Positions 6,642-12,408 of a stretch of DNA of 12,408 bases are shown in pieces; within the stretch, counting starts at the first letter, position 1, and every line of letters begins with the position of its first letter. A model generated the notes under the pieces. The model was not told the DNA's origin. It searched no databases and saw only the letters and a program-made list of their open reading frames with translations. Location: contig DHWT01000052.1 of the NCBI GenBank assembly GCA_002413325.1, positions 1-12,408 of the forward strand, written 5' to 3'. The position numbers and the translations under genes were made by a program. Source of the stretch: Chitinophagaceae bacterium UBA5175 (lineage in GTDB: Bacteria; Bacteroidota; Bacteroidia; Chitinophagales; Chitinophagaceae).

Positions 6642-7928
6642 ATGAAAAGAGGATTTTGGTTCTTTGGCAGGTTCTGCTTCCCGGTTTTGTTTGCATTTCT
6701 ATTTGCCGGATGCATGAAGGATAGGATTACAAAAACCTACCAGATCAGGACGCCGGTATACGAATCGCTGTCAAAGTACAGGGAAGGAATTAAAAGTCAG
6801 CCGCCTGCCGGAATTTCGATTACCGGGAAAATCACGGTGGCAGGAAAATATATTTATTTATCAGAGCCTTACAAAGGCATTCATGTGGTTGATAACAGCA
6901 ATCCTTCACGCCCGGTTAATGTTTCATTCATTAACATTCCCGGGAATGAAGACATGGCGGTTCGCGGGAATACCCTGTATGCCGATGCATACGGCGACCT
7001 GGTCACTTTTGATATCAGTGATCCGCTGCATGTGGTTGCAAAAAATTTCACAACAAATGCATTCCCGGATCACAGTATCTATTTTGCCGGGGACGCCCTC
7101 AATCGGGGAACGATGCCCGATCCGGATTCCATCAACGTGATTATTGGCTGGACCACCCGGGATACAACAGTTAATTATGATCCCGGCAGTAATGTCTACC
7201 CCGTATTTTATGCCGGCTGTGCCTATTGTGCATCTGTCGCATCCAACATGTCCGCTTCGGCAGATGTAAAAGGAAATCCGGTTGGCACAAATGGTTCGAT
7301 GGCGAGGTTCAGCATCATCAATAACTACCTTTATACGGTAGGTAATAATAATCTGTCGGCTTTTGATATCAGCGAGCCTTTTACTCCGGCTTATACGAGC
7401 TCTGTGCTGGTCGACTGGCACGTGGAAACAATCTACCCGTTAAAAGACAAATTGTTTGTTGGCACCAATAACGGCATGTATATGTATGATGTGCTGAATT
7501 CGCCTGATAAACCTTCGTTGATTGGTTCGTTCACCCATGTCAGGGCCTGTGATCCGGTAATTGCAGACGGTGATTACGCTTATGTGACACTGAATGATTC
7601 AAGTGCCTGCCTTGGGTCTAACAACCAATTGCAGATTGTCGACATAAAGGATCTGGGAAATGCTTACCTGGTGAGAACTTACCTGCTTACCCATCCGATG
7701 GGTCTTTCAAAAGACGGAAATAATTTATTTGTATGTGATTCGCGGGACGGGCTGAAAATATTCAACGCCTCGGATGTGAATAACCTGCAATTGATAAAGC
7801 AATTGAAAGACGCGGTCGTGTATGACGTTATAGCAGAAAACGGATTGGCCATCGTGGTGGCTGCTGATGGTCTTTACCAGTATGATTATTCTGATCCGGG
7901 CAATATTCATTTGATAAGCAAACTTTAA
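6642..7928 (+). CDS. LVIVD-repeat beta-propeller lipoprotein
   Basis: 428 residues from the ATG at 6642. An earlier in-frame ATG at 6591 would put 17 polar residues before the signal sequence, so 6642 is preferred. The signal is lipoprotein type: a hydrophobic stretch ending LFAGC with Cys24 lipidated, followed by Met-Lys-Asp. The rest is a propeller of LVIVD-type repeats, seen in GIHVVDNSNPSRPVNV, DLVTFDISDPLHVV, LSAFDISEPFTPAYTS, MYMYDVLNSPDKPSLI, LQIVDIKDLGNAYLV, LKIFNASDVNNLQLI and YQYDYSDPGNIHLI. The stretch ACDPVIADGDYAYVTL (Cys303) and SACLG (Cys323) is one I recall as conserved in Bacteroidota members. A loop adds Cys193-Ala-Tyr-Cys196, possibly a disulfide. It starts 53 bases after the anti-sigma-like gene and ends 9 bases before the next gene, so it is in the sigma operon. 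Molecular function of LVIVD proteins is unknown; a role in protein or glycan contact at the cell envelope is inferred. Confidence 0.85.
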   Translation: MKRGFWFFGRFCFPVLFAFLFAGCMKDRITKTYQIRTPVYESLSKYREGIKSQPPAGISITGKITVAGKYIYLSEPYKGIHVVDNSNPSRPVNVSFINIPGNEDMAVRGNTLYADAYGDLVTFDISDPLHVVAKNFTTNAFPDHSIYFAGDALNRGTMPDPDSINVIIGWTTRDTTVNYDPGSNVYPVFYAGCAYCASVASNMSASADVKGNPVGTNGSMARFSIINNYLYTVGNNNLSAFDISEPFTPAYTSSVLVDWHVETIYPLKDKLFVGTNNGMYMYDVLNSPDKPSLIGSFTHVRACDPVIADGDYAYVTLNDSSACLGSNNQLQIVDIKDLGNAYLVRTYLLTHPMGLSKDGNNLFVCDSRDGLKIFNASDVNNLQLIKQLKDAVVYDVIAENGLAIVVAADGLYQYDYSDPGNIHLISKL

Positions 7929-7937
7929 AACCTCATC

Positions 7938-8546
7938 ATGTCTGCAATCAAACGATTCATGCTGTTATACATCCTGACGGGAATAGCCGGAATTTCCTAT
8001 GCACAGCAAAAAAGTATCGAAGAACGGTGGCAGTTCCGTTCTTTCCTGAATGTGGGCCTGCTGGAGGGACAGGCCGGCTCTGCCTTCCAGTTGCAGGCGA
8101 TTGGCGGTGCCGGTTATAAGTCCTGGTTTGCCGGGGCAGGAGTGGGGCTTGATTATTACAGATTCAGGACGATACCCTTGTTTTTGGACATACGGAAGGA
8201 ATTCGGAAAGAGCAGCAATAAACTATTTGTCTATACAGATGCGGGTACCAGTATCAGCTGGGTTACAGACAATGAAAAAATGCAATATGCAGCGGGTGGC
8301 CAGTTTGGCAACGGGTTTTATACTGACCTGGGATTCGGGTATAAAATAGCGGCGGGAAAAAATAATAACTTCCTGATCAGCCTCGGGTATTCATACAAAA
8401 AATTAACGGAAACCTATCAGAATCCGGTCTTGTATTATTTGCAATTTCTACCTCCGAATGGGCAGATGGTACCTCCCAACGGGCAGACGGATCGGATTGA
8501 TTATAATCTGAACAGGCTCAGTATTAAAATGGGCTGGGAGTTTTAG
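7938..8546 (+). CDS. Small outer-membrane beta-barrel protein
   Basis: 202 residues. A signal peptide with the core FMLLYILTGIAGI ends at SYA-QQ, so cleavage after Ala22 is likely. The mature protein is a series of alternating amphipathic strands rich in Gly, Tyr and Phe (WFAGAGVGLDYYRF, KLFVYTDAGTSISWV, FYTDLGFGYKIAA, NFLISLGYSYKKL, NRLSIKMGWEF). It ends in a C-terminal Phe, the usual outer-membrane insertion signal; about eight strands would fit. A long loop near residues 165-187 contains a duplicated heptad. It starts 9 bases after the LVIVD gene and is the last gene of the sigma operon. It could be a partner of the barrel of the anti-sigma-like protein or a target made under sigma control; neither is shown by sequence. 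Confidence 0.8.
   Translation: MSAIKRFMLLYILTGIAGISYAQQKSIEERWQFRSFLNVGLLEGQAGSAFQLQAIGGAGYKSWFAGAGVGLDYYRFRTIPLFLDIRKEFGKSSNKLFVYTDAGTSISWVTDNEKMQYAAGGQFGNGFYTDLGFGYKIAAGKNNNFLISLGYSYKKLTETYQNPVLYYLQFLPPNGQMVPPNGQTDRIDYNLNRLSIKMGWEF
8451..8492 (+). repeat. 21-base tandem duplication in the barrel gene
   Basis: Two adjacent 21-base units (8451-8471, 8472-8492) encode PPNGQMV then PPNGQTD (residues 172-185), in a predicted surface loop. Pro-Pro-Asn-Gly-Gln is identical in both while the third bases of codons 2 and 3 differ (ccg aat against ccc aac), so the copy is not very recent and the residues seem to be kept. Confidence 0.7.
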
Positions 8547-8593
8547 TTTGTCAAAACATAACCCCTGGATCCGGCACATTAATAACACAGTTA

Positions 8594-8633
8594 CCCGGGT
8601 CCGGTGATACGGATTCCGGCTCACTTATTTTAA
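8594..8633 (+). terminator. Candidate terminator of the sigma operon
   Basis: CCCGGGTCCG (8594-8603) and CGGATTCCGG (8610-8619) form a 10-position stem with two G-U pairs and one C-C mismatch around a GTGATA loop, followed by the T-rich tail TCACTTATTTTAA. Read on the minus strand the G-U pairs become C-A mismatches, so it favours plus-strand transcription. Its tail overlaps the last codons of the convergent gene. No equally clear hairpin was seen for that gene in 8547-8624. Confidence 0.42.
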
Positions 8634-10301
8634 TCCGTATACAATTACCTCGTTTGAAAAAGTTGCCAGGTATACATGACCGTTAGCAATGGTAGGCGGG
8701 GAAAACTTGGCAAAGTTACCCACTTCGTCGCCCAGGGTCTGATTGCTATTCCAGAGTTCTTTCGTGACATCATTTGCATCAAATGCCCTTAATATGCCAG
8801 GACTGTTCACATGTCCGGCATCGCCGCTGCTGGCATAGGAAGCCCAGAGAATACCGGTTCCATCCAGGGAACCGTTCGAGGAAACAGAAAGATCCGCTCC
8901 GCTTCCCCCGGACGGCCCACTTACGTTTGAAACGATCTGGGTGTTCTCAAATGTATTGCTGGCCCGGTTAAAGGAAAGCGCGCGTAACTGATCATTTTCA
9001 GACCATACATATACAAATTCATGGGCGCTTCCCTTAAAATAGGAGGGCTGGCAATGCAGGCTGGCATTTAACGGGACGGTTTGCTGCACCTGATTTGAGG
9101 AACTGGAATATCCTCCCATATTATCCTTATCCAGCAGGTACAGATTGCCGTCTTTGCAACCCGTTAAATAATAGTTGGAATTCGGGATCAGCATGGTTCC
9201 CATAACGCCATAATCCAGGTCATTGATATTCAGGTTCAGATAATTGGTCGGGGTGAAATAACTGCTCAACAGTAAAGAGGAGCCGGAGGGCGTCAGCTTT
9301 AAGGCAGACTCTCCCCGGTTCGTGGGATCGGCCGGGTTCGGGTTTGGTGTCATTTCACTCGTTCCGTTGCTGGTGCTGGTGTACAGGTTTCCCTGTCCCA
9401 CGGTTCCGTTTCCGGAAACGACATAGAGATTACCCTGCATGTCTGCAGCTACTCCCTGGCCGCTTTCCCAAAGCCCGCCATTTTCCCCGCTGGGGGTATC
9501 GTTATAAACGGTTTGCTGCTGCAGTGTTTGTGCATTATATCCCAATATCCATCCGTGATAGGGGTTCCAGTCGCAGTGGGAAGAAAAGGAAATATACACT
9601 ACGCCATTGACCAGGACCAGGCCCTGCCGCTGGTTATTGCGCATGGGATCAAAGCTGACCACGTTATTGATATTTCCATCTCCGGTGCCCGGTACGCTGG
9701 CGCTGATAGCAACCGGGCTGCCGGTCTGATCCGTACCTGTTACCATATTCACAGCATGTAAATATTGCACAAATTGCGTTCCATCGGTACTCCGCGCTAC
9801 GAAATACAAGGTCCGGGTGACCGAGTCGATCACCGGCGTGCCCACAATGCCGATGTTGAAATTGAAATCCTGGTAAGGGTTACACCAGCCCGATTTCATA
9901 TCCCCTGAATTGGGGGGCCGCATGCCCGCCCTGGTATAATTCATTTTCCAGTACAGGCTTCCGTTATCCCCATCGTATGCATAAACCGTATTATTGACGG
10001 TCGCAATAAATACTACATTATGATAGCCGGATCCGACAGGCAGATTTCCAACAACAAGTGGCTGGGCATACACCTGGTCATCAACCGAAAGACTGAATAA
10101 TTTTCCAAACTGCTGCTTATTCACGTTAGACGTGGTCAGTTTCAACTCCAGGTTATTCAATCCTGCCCTTGTATTGTCATTATGCTGGGTTACTACGGAG
10201 ATATGCTGTGTGTTCGGCGGATAACCGGCAGTCGTTCCGGTCTTTTTGCAGCCCGAAAAAATAAGGGTTAATAAAACAGGGAGGGCAAATATTTTTTTCA
10301 T
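8625..10301 (-). CDS. PQQ-like beta-propeller lipoprotein
   Basis: 558 residues on the minus strand. The N-terminus is a lipoprotein signal ending IFSGC (Cys18). The body is a multi-bladed propeller with PQQ-like repeats such as VYAYDGDNGSLYWKMN (residues 107-121), GTPVIDSVTRTLYFVA (154-169), GNLYLLDKDNMGG and, at the end, GILRAFDAND with GHVYLATFSNEVIVYGLK. The motifs HNDNTRAGLN (40-49), FSLSVDDQVYAQPLV (69-83) and SHCDWNPYHGW (241-251) are ones I associate with a 'PQQ-binding-like beta-propeller' family also found in Acidobacteria. Cys140 and Cys243 may form a disulfide. It lacks the features of quinoprotein alcohol dehydrogenases (no fused haem domain, no vicinal Cys pair), so the name describes the fold and an enzyme activity should not be assumed. 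It is convergent with the sigma operon and lies 105 bases from the NHL gene upstream, with its own possible promoter. Confidence 0.85.
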   Translation of the reverse strand: MKKIFALPVLLTLIFSGCKKTGTTAGYPPNTQHISVVTQHNDNTRAGLNNLELKLTTSNVNKQQFGKLFSLSVDDQVYAQPLVVGNLPVGSGYHNVVFIATVNNTVYAYDGDNGSLYWKMNYTRAGMRPPNSGDMKSGWCNPYQDFNFNIGIVGTPVIDSVTRTLYFVARSTDGTQFVQYLHAVNMVTGTDQTGSPVAISASVPGTGDGNINNVVSFDPMRNNQRQGLVLVNGVVYISFSSHCDWNPYHGWILGYNAQTLQQQTVYNDTPSGENGGLWESGQGVAADMQGNLYVVSGNGTVGQGNLYTSTSNGTSEMTPNPNPADPTNRGESALKLTPSGSSLLLSSYFTPTNYLNLNINDLDYGVMGTMLIPNSNYYLTGCKDGNLYLLDKDNMGGYSSSSNQVQQTVPLNASLHCQPSYFKGSAHEFVYVWSENDQLRALSFNRASNTFENTQIVSNVSGPSGGSGADLSVSSNGSLDGTGILWASYASSGDAGHVNSPGILRAFDANDVTKELWNSNQTLGDEVGNFAKFSPPTIANGHVYLATFSNEVIVYGLK

Positions 10302-10357
10302 AAGACGGTCTGTTAAGAAATAATCCGGTTAACCTGACTCAGTGATGGTCGGTCCGT

Positions 10358-10387
10358 TAAAAGTATTGTTTTTATTCTATTGTAAAA
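10358..10387 (-). promoter_or_regulatory. Weak candidate promoter for the PQQ-like lipoprotein gene
   Basis: On the minus strand TACTTTTA (10365-10358) is one base from TAnnTTTG, and TTTT (10387-10384) lies 18 bases before it in place of the -33 TTTG. The ATG at 10301 follows 56 bases later. The region is AT-rich, so a chance match is possible. Confidence 0.3.
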
Positions 10388-10406
10388 AGAGCTGCCCGGT
10401 TTATGT

Positions 10407-11453
10407 TTAATAACGGATCCTCCGGATCTGGTTATTCAGATAATCCGCCACATAAATGTTACCTGCTTTATCAGCGGCCACGCCATAGGGCCTGAAAAAA
10501 GAAGCCAGCGTATCTCTTCCATTGGATGATCCCGATGCTCCGCTTCCTGCAAATGTTGATACCACTCCATCCGGTGTGATCTTACGTATCCTGTTATTTC
10601 CTGCATCAGCGACATATATATTCCCATCCGGACCTGTGGTAATCCCGGCAGGATGTGAAAAGGATGCAGCTGGTCCCTTCCCGTTTTGAAAACCCCGGGC
10701 TGTTTTACCAGCGAGGGTGCTTACAAGACCATCCGGACTGATCCTGCGGATCAAATTATTATAGGTATCGGTCACATATAAATTACCCGCAGCATCCAGC
10801 GCGATGCCACCTGGTAAATAAAAACTGGCGGAGGACCCGGCACCGTCTTTTGCACCCGGACTGCCCTTTCCGGCAAAATTGAATACTTTTCCATCCGGAC
10901 TGATTTTCCGGATGAGGTTATTCGCCCAGTCAGCCACATACAAATTCCCCGACTTGTCCACTGCGATTCCGGCCGGGTTGTCAAATCTCACCGCAGTATC
11001 CATTCCCGGAACGGTATGGTAAATCCGCTGGCCTGCAAGGGTTGTTACAAAACCATCCGGGCTGATCTTACGGATCAGGCTGTTATGGGTATCGGCTACA
11101 TAAACATTTCCATTTTTATCTACTGCCAGGCCCTGTGGGTAAAAAAATGAAGCGGTATCTCCCCTGCCATCCGCCGACCCGGCGGCACCGCTGCCGGCAA
11201 GGGTTGTAACCATCCCATCTGCGCTGATCTTACGAATCAGGTTATTTCGCGAATCGGCCACATACACATTTCCGTGGTCATCGGTGGTTACTCCCATCGG
11301 GTTTGAAAAGGAAGCGGTTTCTGCATTGCCATTGACCGCGCCCATGATCCCGGATCCTGCAAATGTTGATATCGTGGGATATTTATTTTGCCTGTCGCAG
11401 GAAGTGCAGAGTAATAAGATGAAAAAAAAGAATCGCGTCCCTGATGTATTCAT
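10407..11453 (-). CDS. Six-bladed NHL-repeat beta-propeller lipoprotein
   Basis: 348 residues on the minus strand. A short lipoprotein signal (FFFFILLLCTSC, Cys19 lipidated) leads into six NHL repeats. Each has the core [VLI]-Y-V-[AT]-D-x-x-N-[NS]-x-I-R-[KR]-I, at residues 63, 117, 171, 225, 279 and 333, followed by a turn such as SPDGFVTTLAG and a [FS]xxPxGxxxD strand. The N-terminal PTISTFAG segment resembles the outer strand that ends each blade (VSTFAG), while the protein stops right after the last core, so the N-terminus most likely closes the ring against blade six. NHL propellers usually serve as binding scaffolds, less often as enzymes; no catalytic residues stand out. It lies 47 bases downstream of the ACR3 gene on the same strand, with a hairpin between them, so co-transcription is uncertain. 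Confidence 0.9.
   Translation of the reverse strand: MNTSGTRFFFFILLLCTSCDRQNKYPTISTFAGSGIMGAVNGNAETASFSNPMGVTTDDHGNVYVADSRNNLIRKISADGMVTTLAGSGAAGSADGRGDTASFFYPQGLAVDKNGNVYVADTHNSLIRKISPDGFVTTLAGQRIYHTVPGMDTAVRFDNPAGIAVDKSGNLYVADWANNLIRKISPDGKVFNFAGKGSPGAKDGAGSSASFYLPGGIALDAAGNLYVTDTYNNLIRRISPDGLVSTLAGKTARGFQNGKGPAASFSHPAGITTGPDGNIYVADAGNNRIRKITPDGVVSTFAGSGASGSSNGRDTLASFFRPYGVAADKAGNIYVADYLNNQIRRIRY
10416..11267 (-). repeat. NHL repeat cores with exact 162-base period
   Basis: Six repeat cores within the NHL lipoprotein gene begin at residues 63, 117, 171, 225, 279 and 333, so all five intervals are exactly 54 codons. The DNA copies have clearly diverged (for example ctgttatgggtatcggctac against gttatttcgcgaatcggcca), so this is a coding repeat and not a recent DNA expansion. 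Confidence 0.85.
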
Positions 11454-11471
11454 AAGATCTCATGATTGAAA

Positions 11472-11498
11472 TGAACAGGCGGCATTCCGGCATGTTCA
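11472..11498 (-). terminator. Hairpin just after the ACR3 stop codon, possible terminator
   Basis: TGAACA (11472-11477) pairs with TGTTCA (11493-11498), and with one mismatch and one bulge the stem continues through GC and GG/CC to a CATT loop. It starts 2 bases beyond the ACR3 stop on the minus strand. The following minus-strand bases (TTTCAATC) form only a weak T-tract, so efficiency is doubtful; it could also be a protein-binding site ahead of the NHL gene. Confidence 0.4.
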
Positions 11499-11500
11499 TA

Positions 11501-12408
11501 TTATTTGTATTCAGGCTGAATTATAGGTCCTGTATTTTTTGAATAATATTTTCTTTTTAACCGGAACGCCACATTCACCAGTCCGATCAGTGCAGGGACT
11601 TCCACCAGCGGACCGATCACACCGGCAAATGCCTGTCCTGAATTGATTCCGAAAACGCCGATGGCCACAGCAATGGCCAGCTCAAAATTATTTCCGGCCG
11701 CGGTAAACGATAAAGCCGCATTTTGCGAATAATCAGCACCCAGTGACCTGGCAATGAAAAAAGTGACCAGGAACATCAGGGCAAAATAAATTACCAGGGG
11801 GATGGCAATCCGTACCACATCCAGCGGAATCGAAACGATCAGTTTTCCTTTAAGGCTGAACATCGCGACGATGGTAAACAGTAAGGCAACCAGGGTAACG
11901 GGACTGATAACAGGTATGAATCTTGTTTCATACCAGGCCTTGCCTTTTATCTTTATCAAAGCAAAGCGGCTTATTATACCGGCGAAAAAAGGAATACCCA
12001 GGTAGATCATCACGCTGTTGGCAATCTGGCCGATACGGATAGGTACCGTCAGACTTTTCAAACCAAAATAAGGAGGCAGAACGGTAATAAACAACCAGGC
12101 GAAAAAACTGTAAAAAAGAACCTGGAAAATGCTGTTCAGGGCGACCAGTCCGGCTGCATATTCCCGGTTGCCATCGGCCAGTTCATTCCAAACAATCACC
12201 ATTGCAATGCAGCGGGCAATACCGATCATGATCAGCCCCACCATGTACTCCGGTTTGTCCCTTAAAAAAAGGATGGCCAGCAGGAACATCAGGATGGGCC
12301 CAATAACCCAGTTCATCACGAGGGAAAGAGTCAGTACCCTGGTGTTTTTAAATACTTTTCCCAGCCCTTCATATTTTACTTTGGCCAGTGGCGGGTACAT
12401 CATCAGGA
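11501..12408 (-). CDS. acr3: ACR3-family arsenite efflux permease (N-terminus beyond window)
   Basis: Minus-strand gene running off the right edge; the frame is open to 12408 and the ATG at 12403 is internal (family members read LMMYPPLAKV here). The visible C-terminal 302 residues compare with about 350 in the full family, so roughly 45-50 residues are missing. Family hallmarks are MMYPPLAKVKYE, IGIARCIAMVIVWNELADGN with the conserved Cys of ACR3 (codon 12209-12211), AALSFTAAGNNFELAIAVAIGVFG and GPLVEVPALIGLV with its conserved Glu. About eight hydrophobic segments are visible. The protein exports arsenite (in some members also antimonite) from the cytoplasm using the proton gradient. Such genes usually sit in ars operons with arsR and an arsenate reductase; any such partners would lie beyond 12408. 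The final residues (KNTGPIIQPEYK) are a polar cytoplasmic tail. Confidence 0.93.
   Translation of the reverse strand, partial: LMMYPPLAKVKYEGLGKVFKNTRVLTLSLVMNWVIGPILMFLLAILFLRDKPEYMVGLIMIGIARCIAMVIVWNELADGNREYAAGLVALNSIFQVLFYSFFAWLFITVLPPYFGLKSLTVPIRIGQIANSVMIYLGIPFFAGIISRFALIKIKGKAWYETRFIPVISPVTLVALLFTIVAMFSLKGKLIVSIPLDVVRIAIPLVIYFALMFLVTFFIARSLGADYSQNAALSFTAAGNNFELAIAVAIGVFGINSGQAFAGVIGPLVEVPALIGLVNVAFRLKRKYYSKNTGPIIQPEYK

Noticed and set aside
6924..7421. Long open frame on the minus strand (165 codons) inside the LVIVD gene
   Set aside because: It lies fully antisense to a well-supported gene, has no recognisable domain, and its Ile/Arg-rich composition fits the complement of Asp- and Tyr-rich coding DNA.
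8625..10301. Quinoprotein alcohol dehydrogenase
   Set aside because: PQQ-like blades are present, but there is no vicinal Cys pair, no cytochrome domain and no recognisable catalytic Asp motif; only the fold can be claimed.
10325..10360. Imperfect inverted repeat (ACCTGAC / GTCGGT) upstream of the PQQ-like lipoprotein gene
   Set aside because: Short arms with a bulge and a 9-base loop; not better than expected by chance.
10416..11267. Regular 162-base repeats as a CRISPR array or satellite
   Set aside because: The units are diverged and in frame, and encode NHL propeller blades.

Overview
The window looks like chromosomal DNA of a Bacteroidota bacterium, most likely from the Chitinophaga/Chitinophagaceae side. 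The signs are moderate GC, few Shine-Dalgarno sequences, one good TAnnTTTG-type promoter, many lipoproteins and outer-membrane barrels, and gene families typical of that phylum (fused sugar dehydrogenase/PKD/cytochrome c, Tat-exported sugar isomerase-like proteins, LVIVD-repeat lipoproteins, an ECF sigma with a barrel-fused anti-sigma partner). No tRNA, rRNA, CRISPR array or mobile element was seen.

Left part (1-3591, plus strand): the 3' part of a large exported PQQ-type sugar dehydrogenase fused to a PKD domain, a c-type cytochrome and a carbohydrate-binding-like tail, followed 58 bases later by a Tat-exported TIM-barrel sugar isomerase/epimerase-like protein. Together they suggest extracytoplasmic sugar oxidation and conversion. 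Next come a self-contained small gene for a very acidic 99-residue protein (its own promoter at 3693-3721, and a strong hairpin over its stop codon) and a small exported NTF2/SnoaL-like protein.

Centre (4674-8546, plus strand): the most interesting part, a four-gene operon-like block. It holds an ECF sigma factor; a protein overlapping it by 14 bases with a short cytoplasmic head, one inner-membrane helix, a long polar linker and a C-terminal outer-membrane-type barrel; an LVIVD beta-propeller lipoprotein; and a second outer-membrane barrel. The second gene matches the architecture of the dual membrane-spanning anti-sigma factors (Dma) described in Bacteroides thetaiotaomicron. The block therefore reads as an envelope-sensing sigma circuit carrying its own surface or periplasmic partners. 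A candidate terminator lies after it at 8594-8633.

Right part (8625-12408, minus strand): a PQQ-like beta-propeller lipoprotein, a six-bladed NHL-propeller lipoprotein whose repeats have an exactly constant 54-residue spacing, and the C-terminal 302 residues of an ACR3-family arsenite efflux permease cut by the window edge. Counting the dehydrogenase and the LVIVD protein, four different exported beta-propeller families occur within about 11.5 kb. No gap between genes exceeds about 155 bases.
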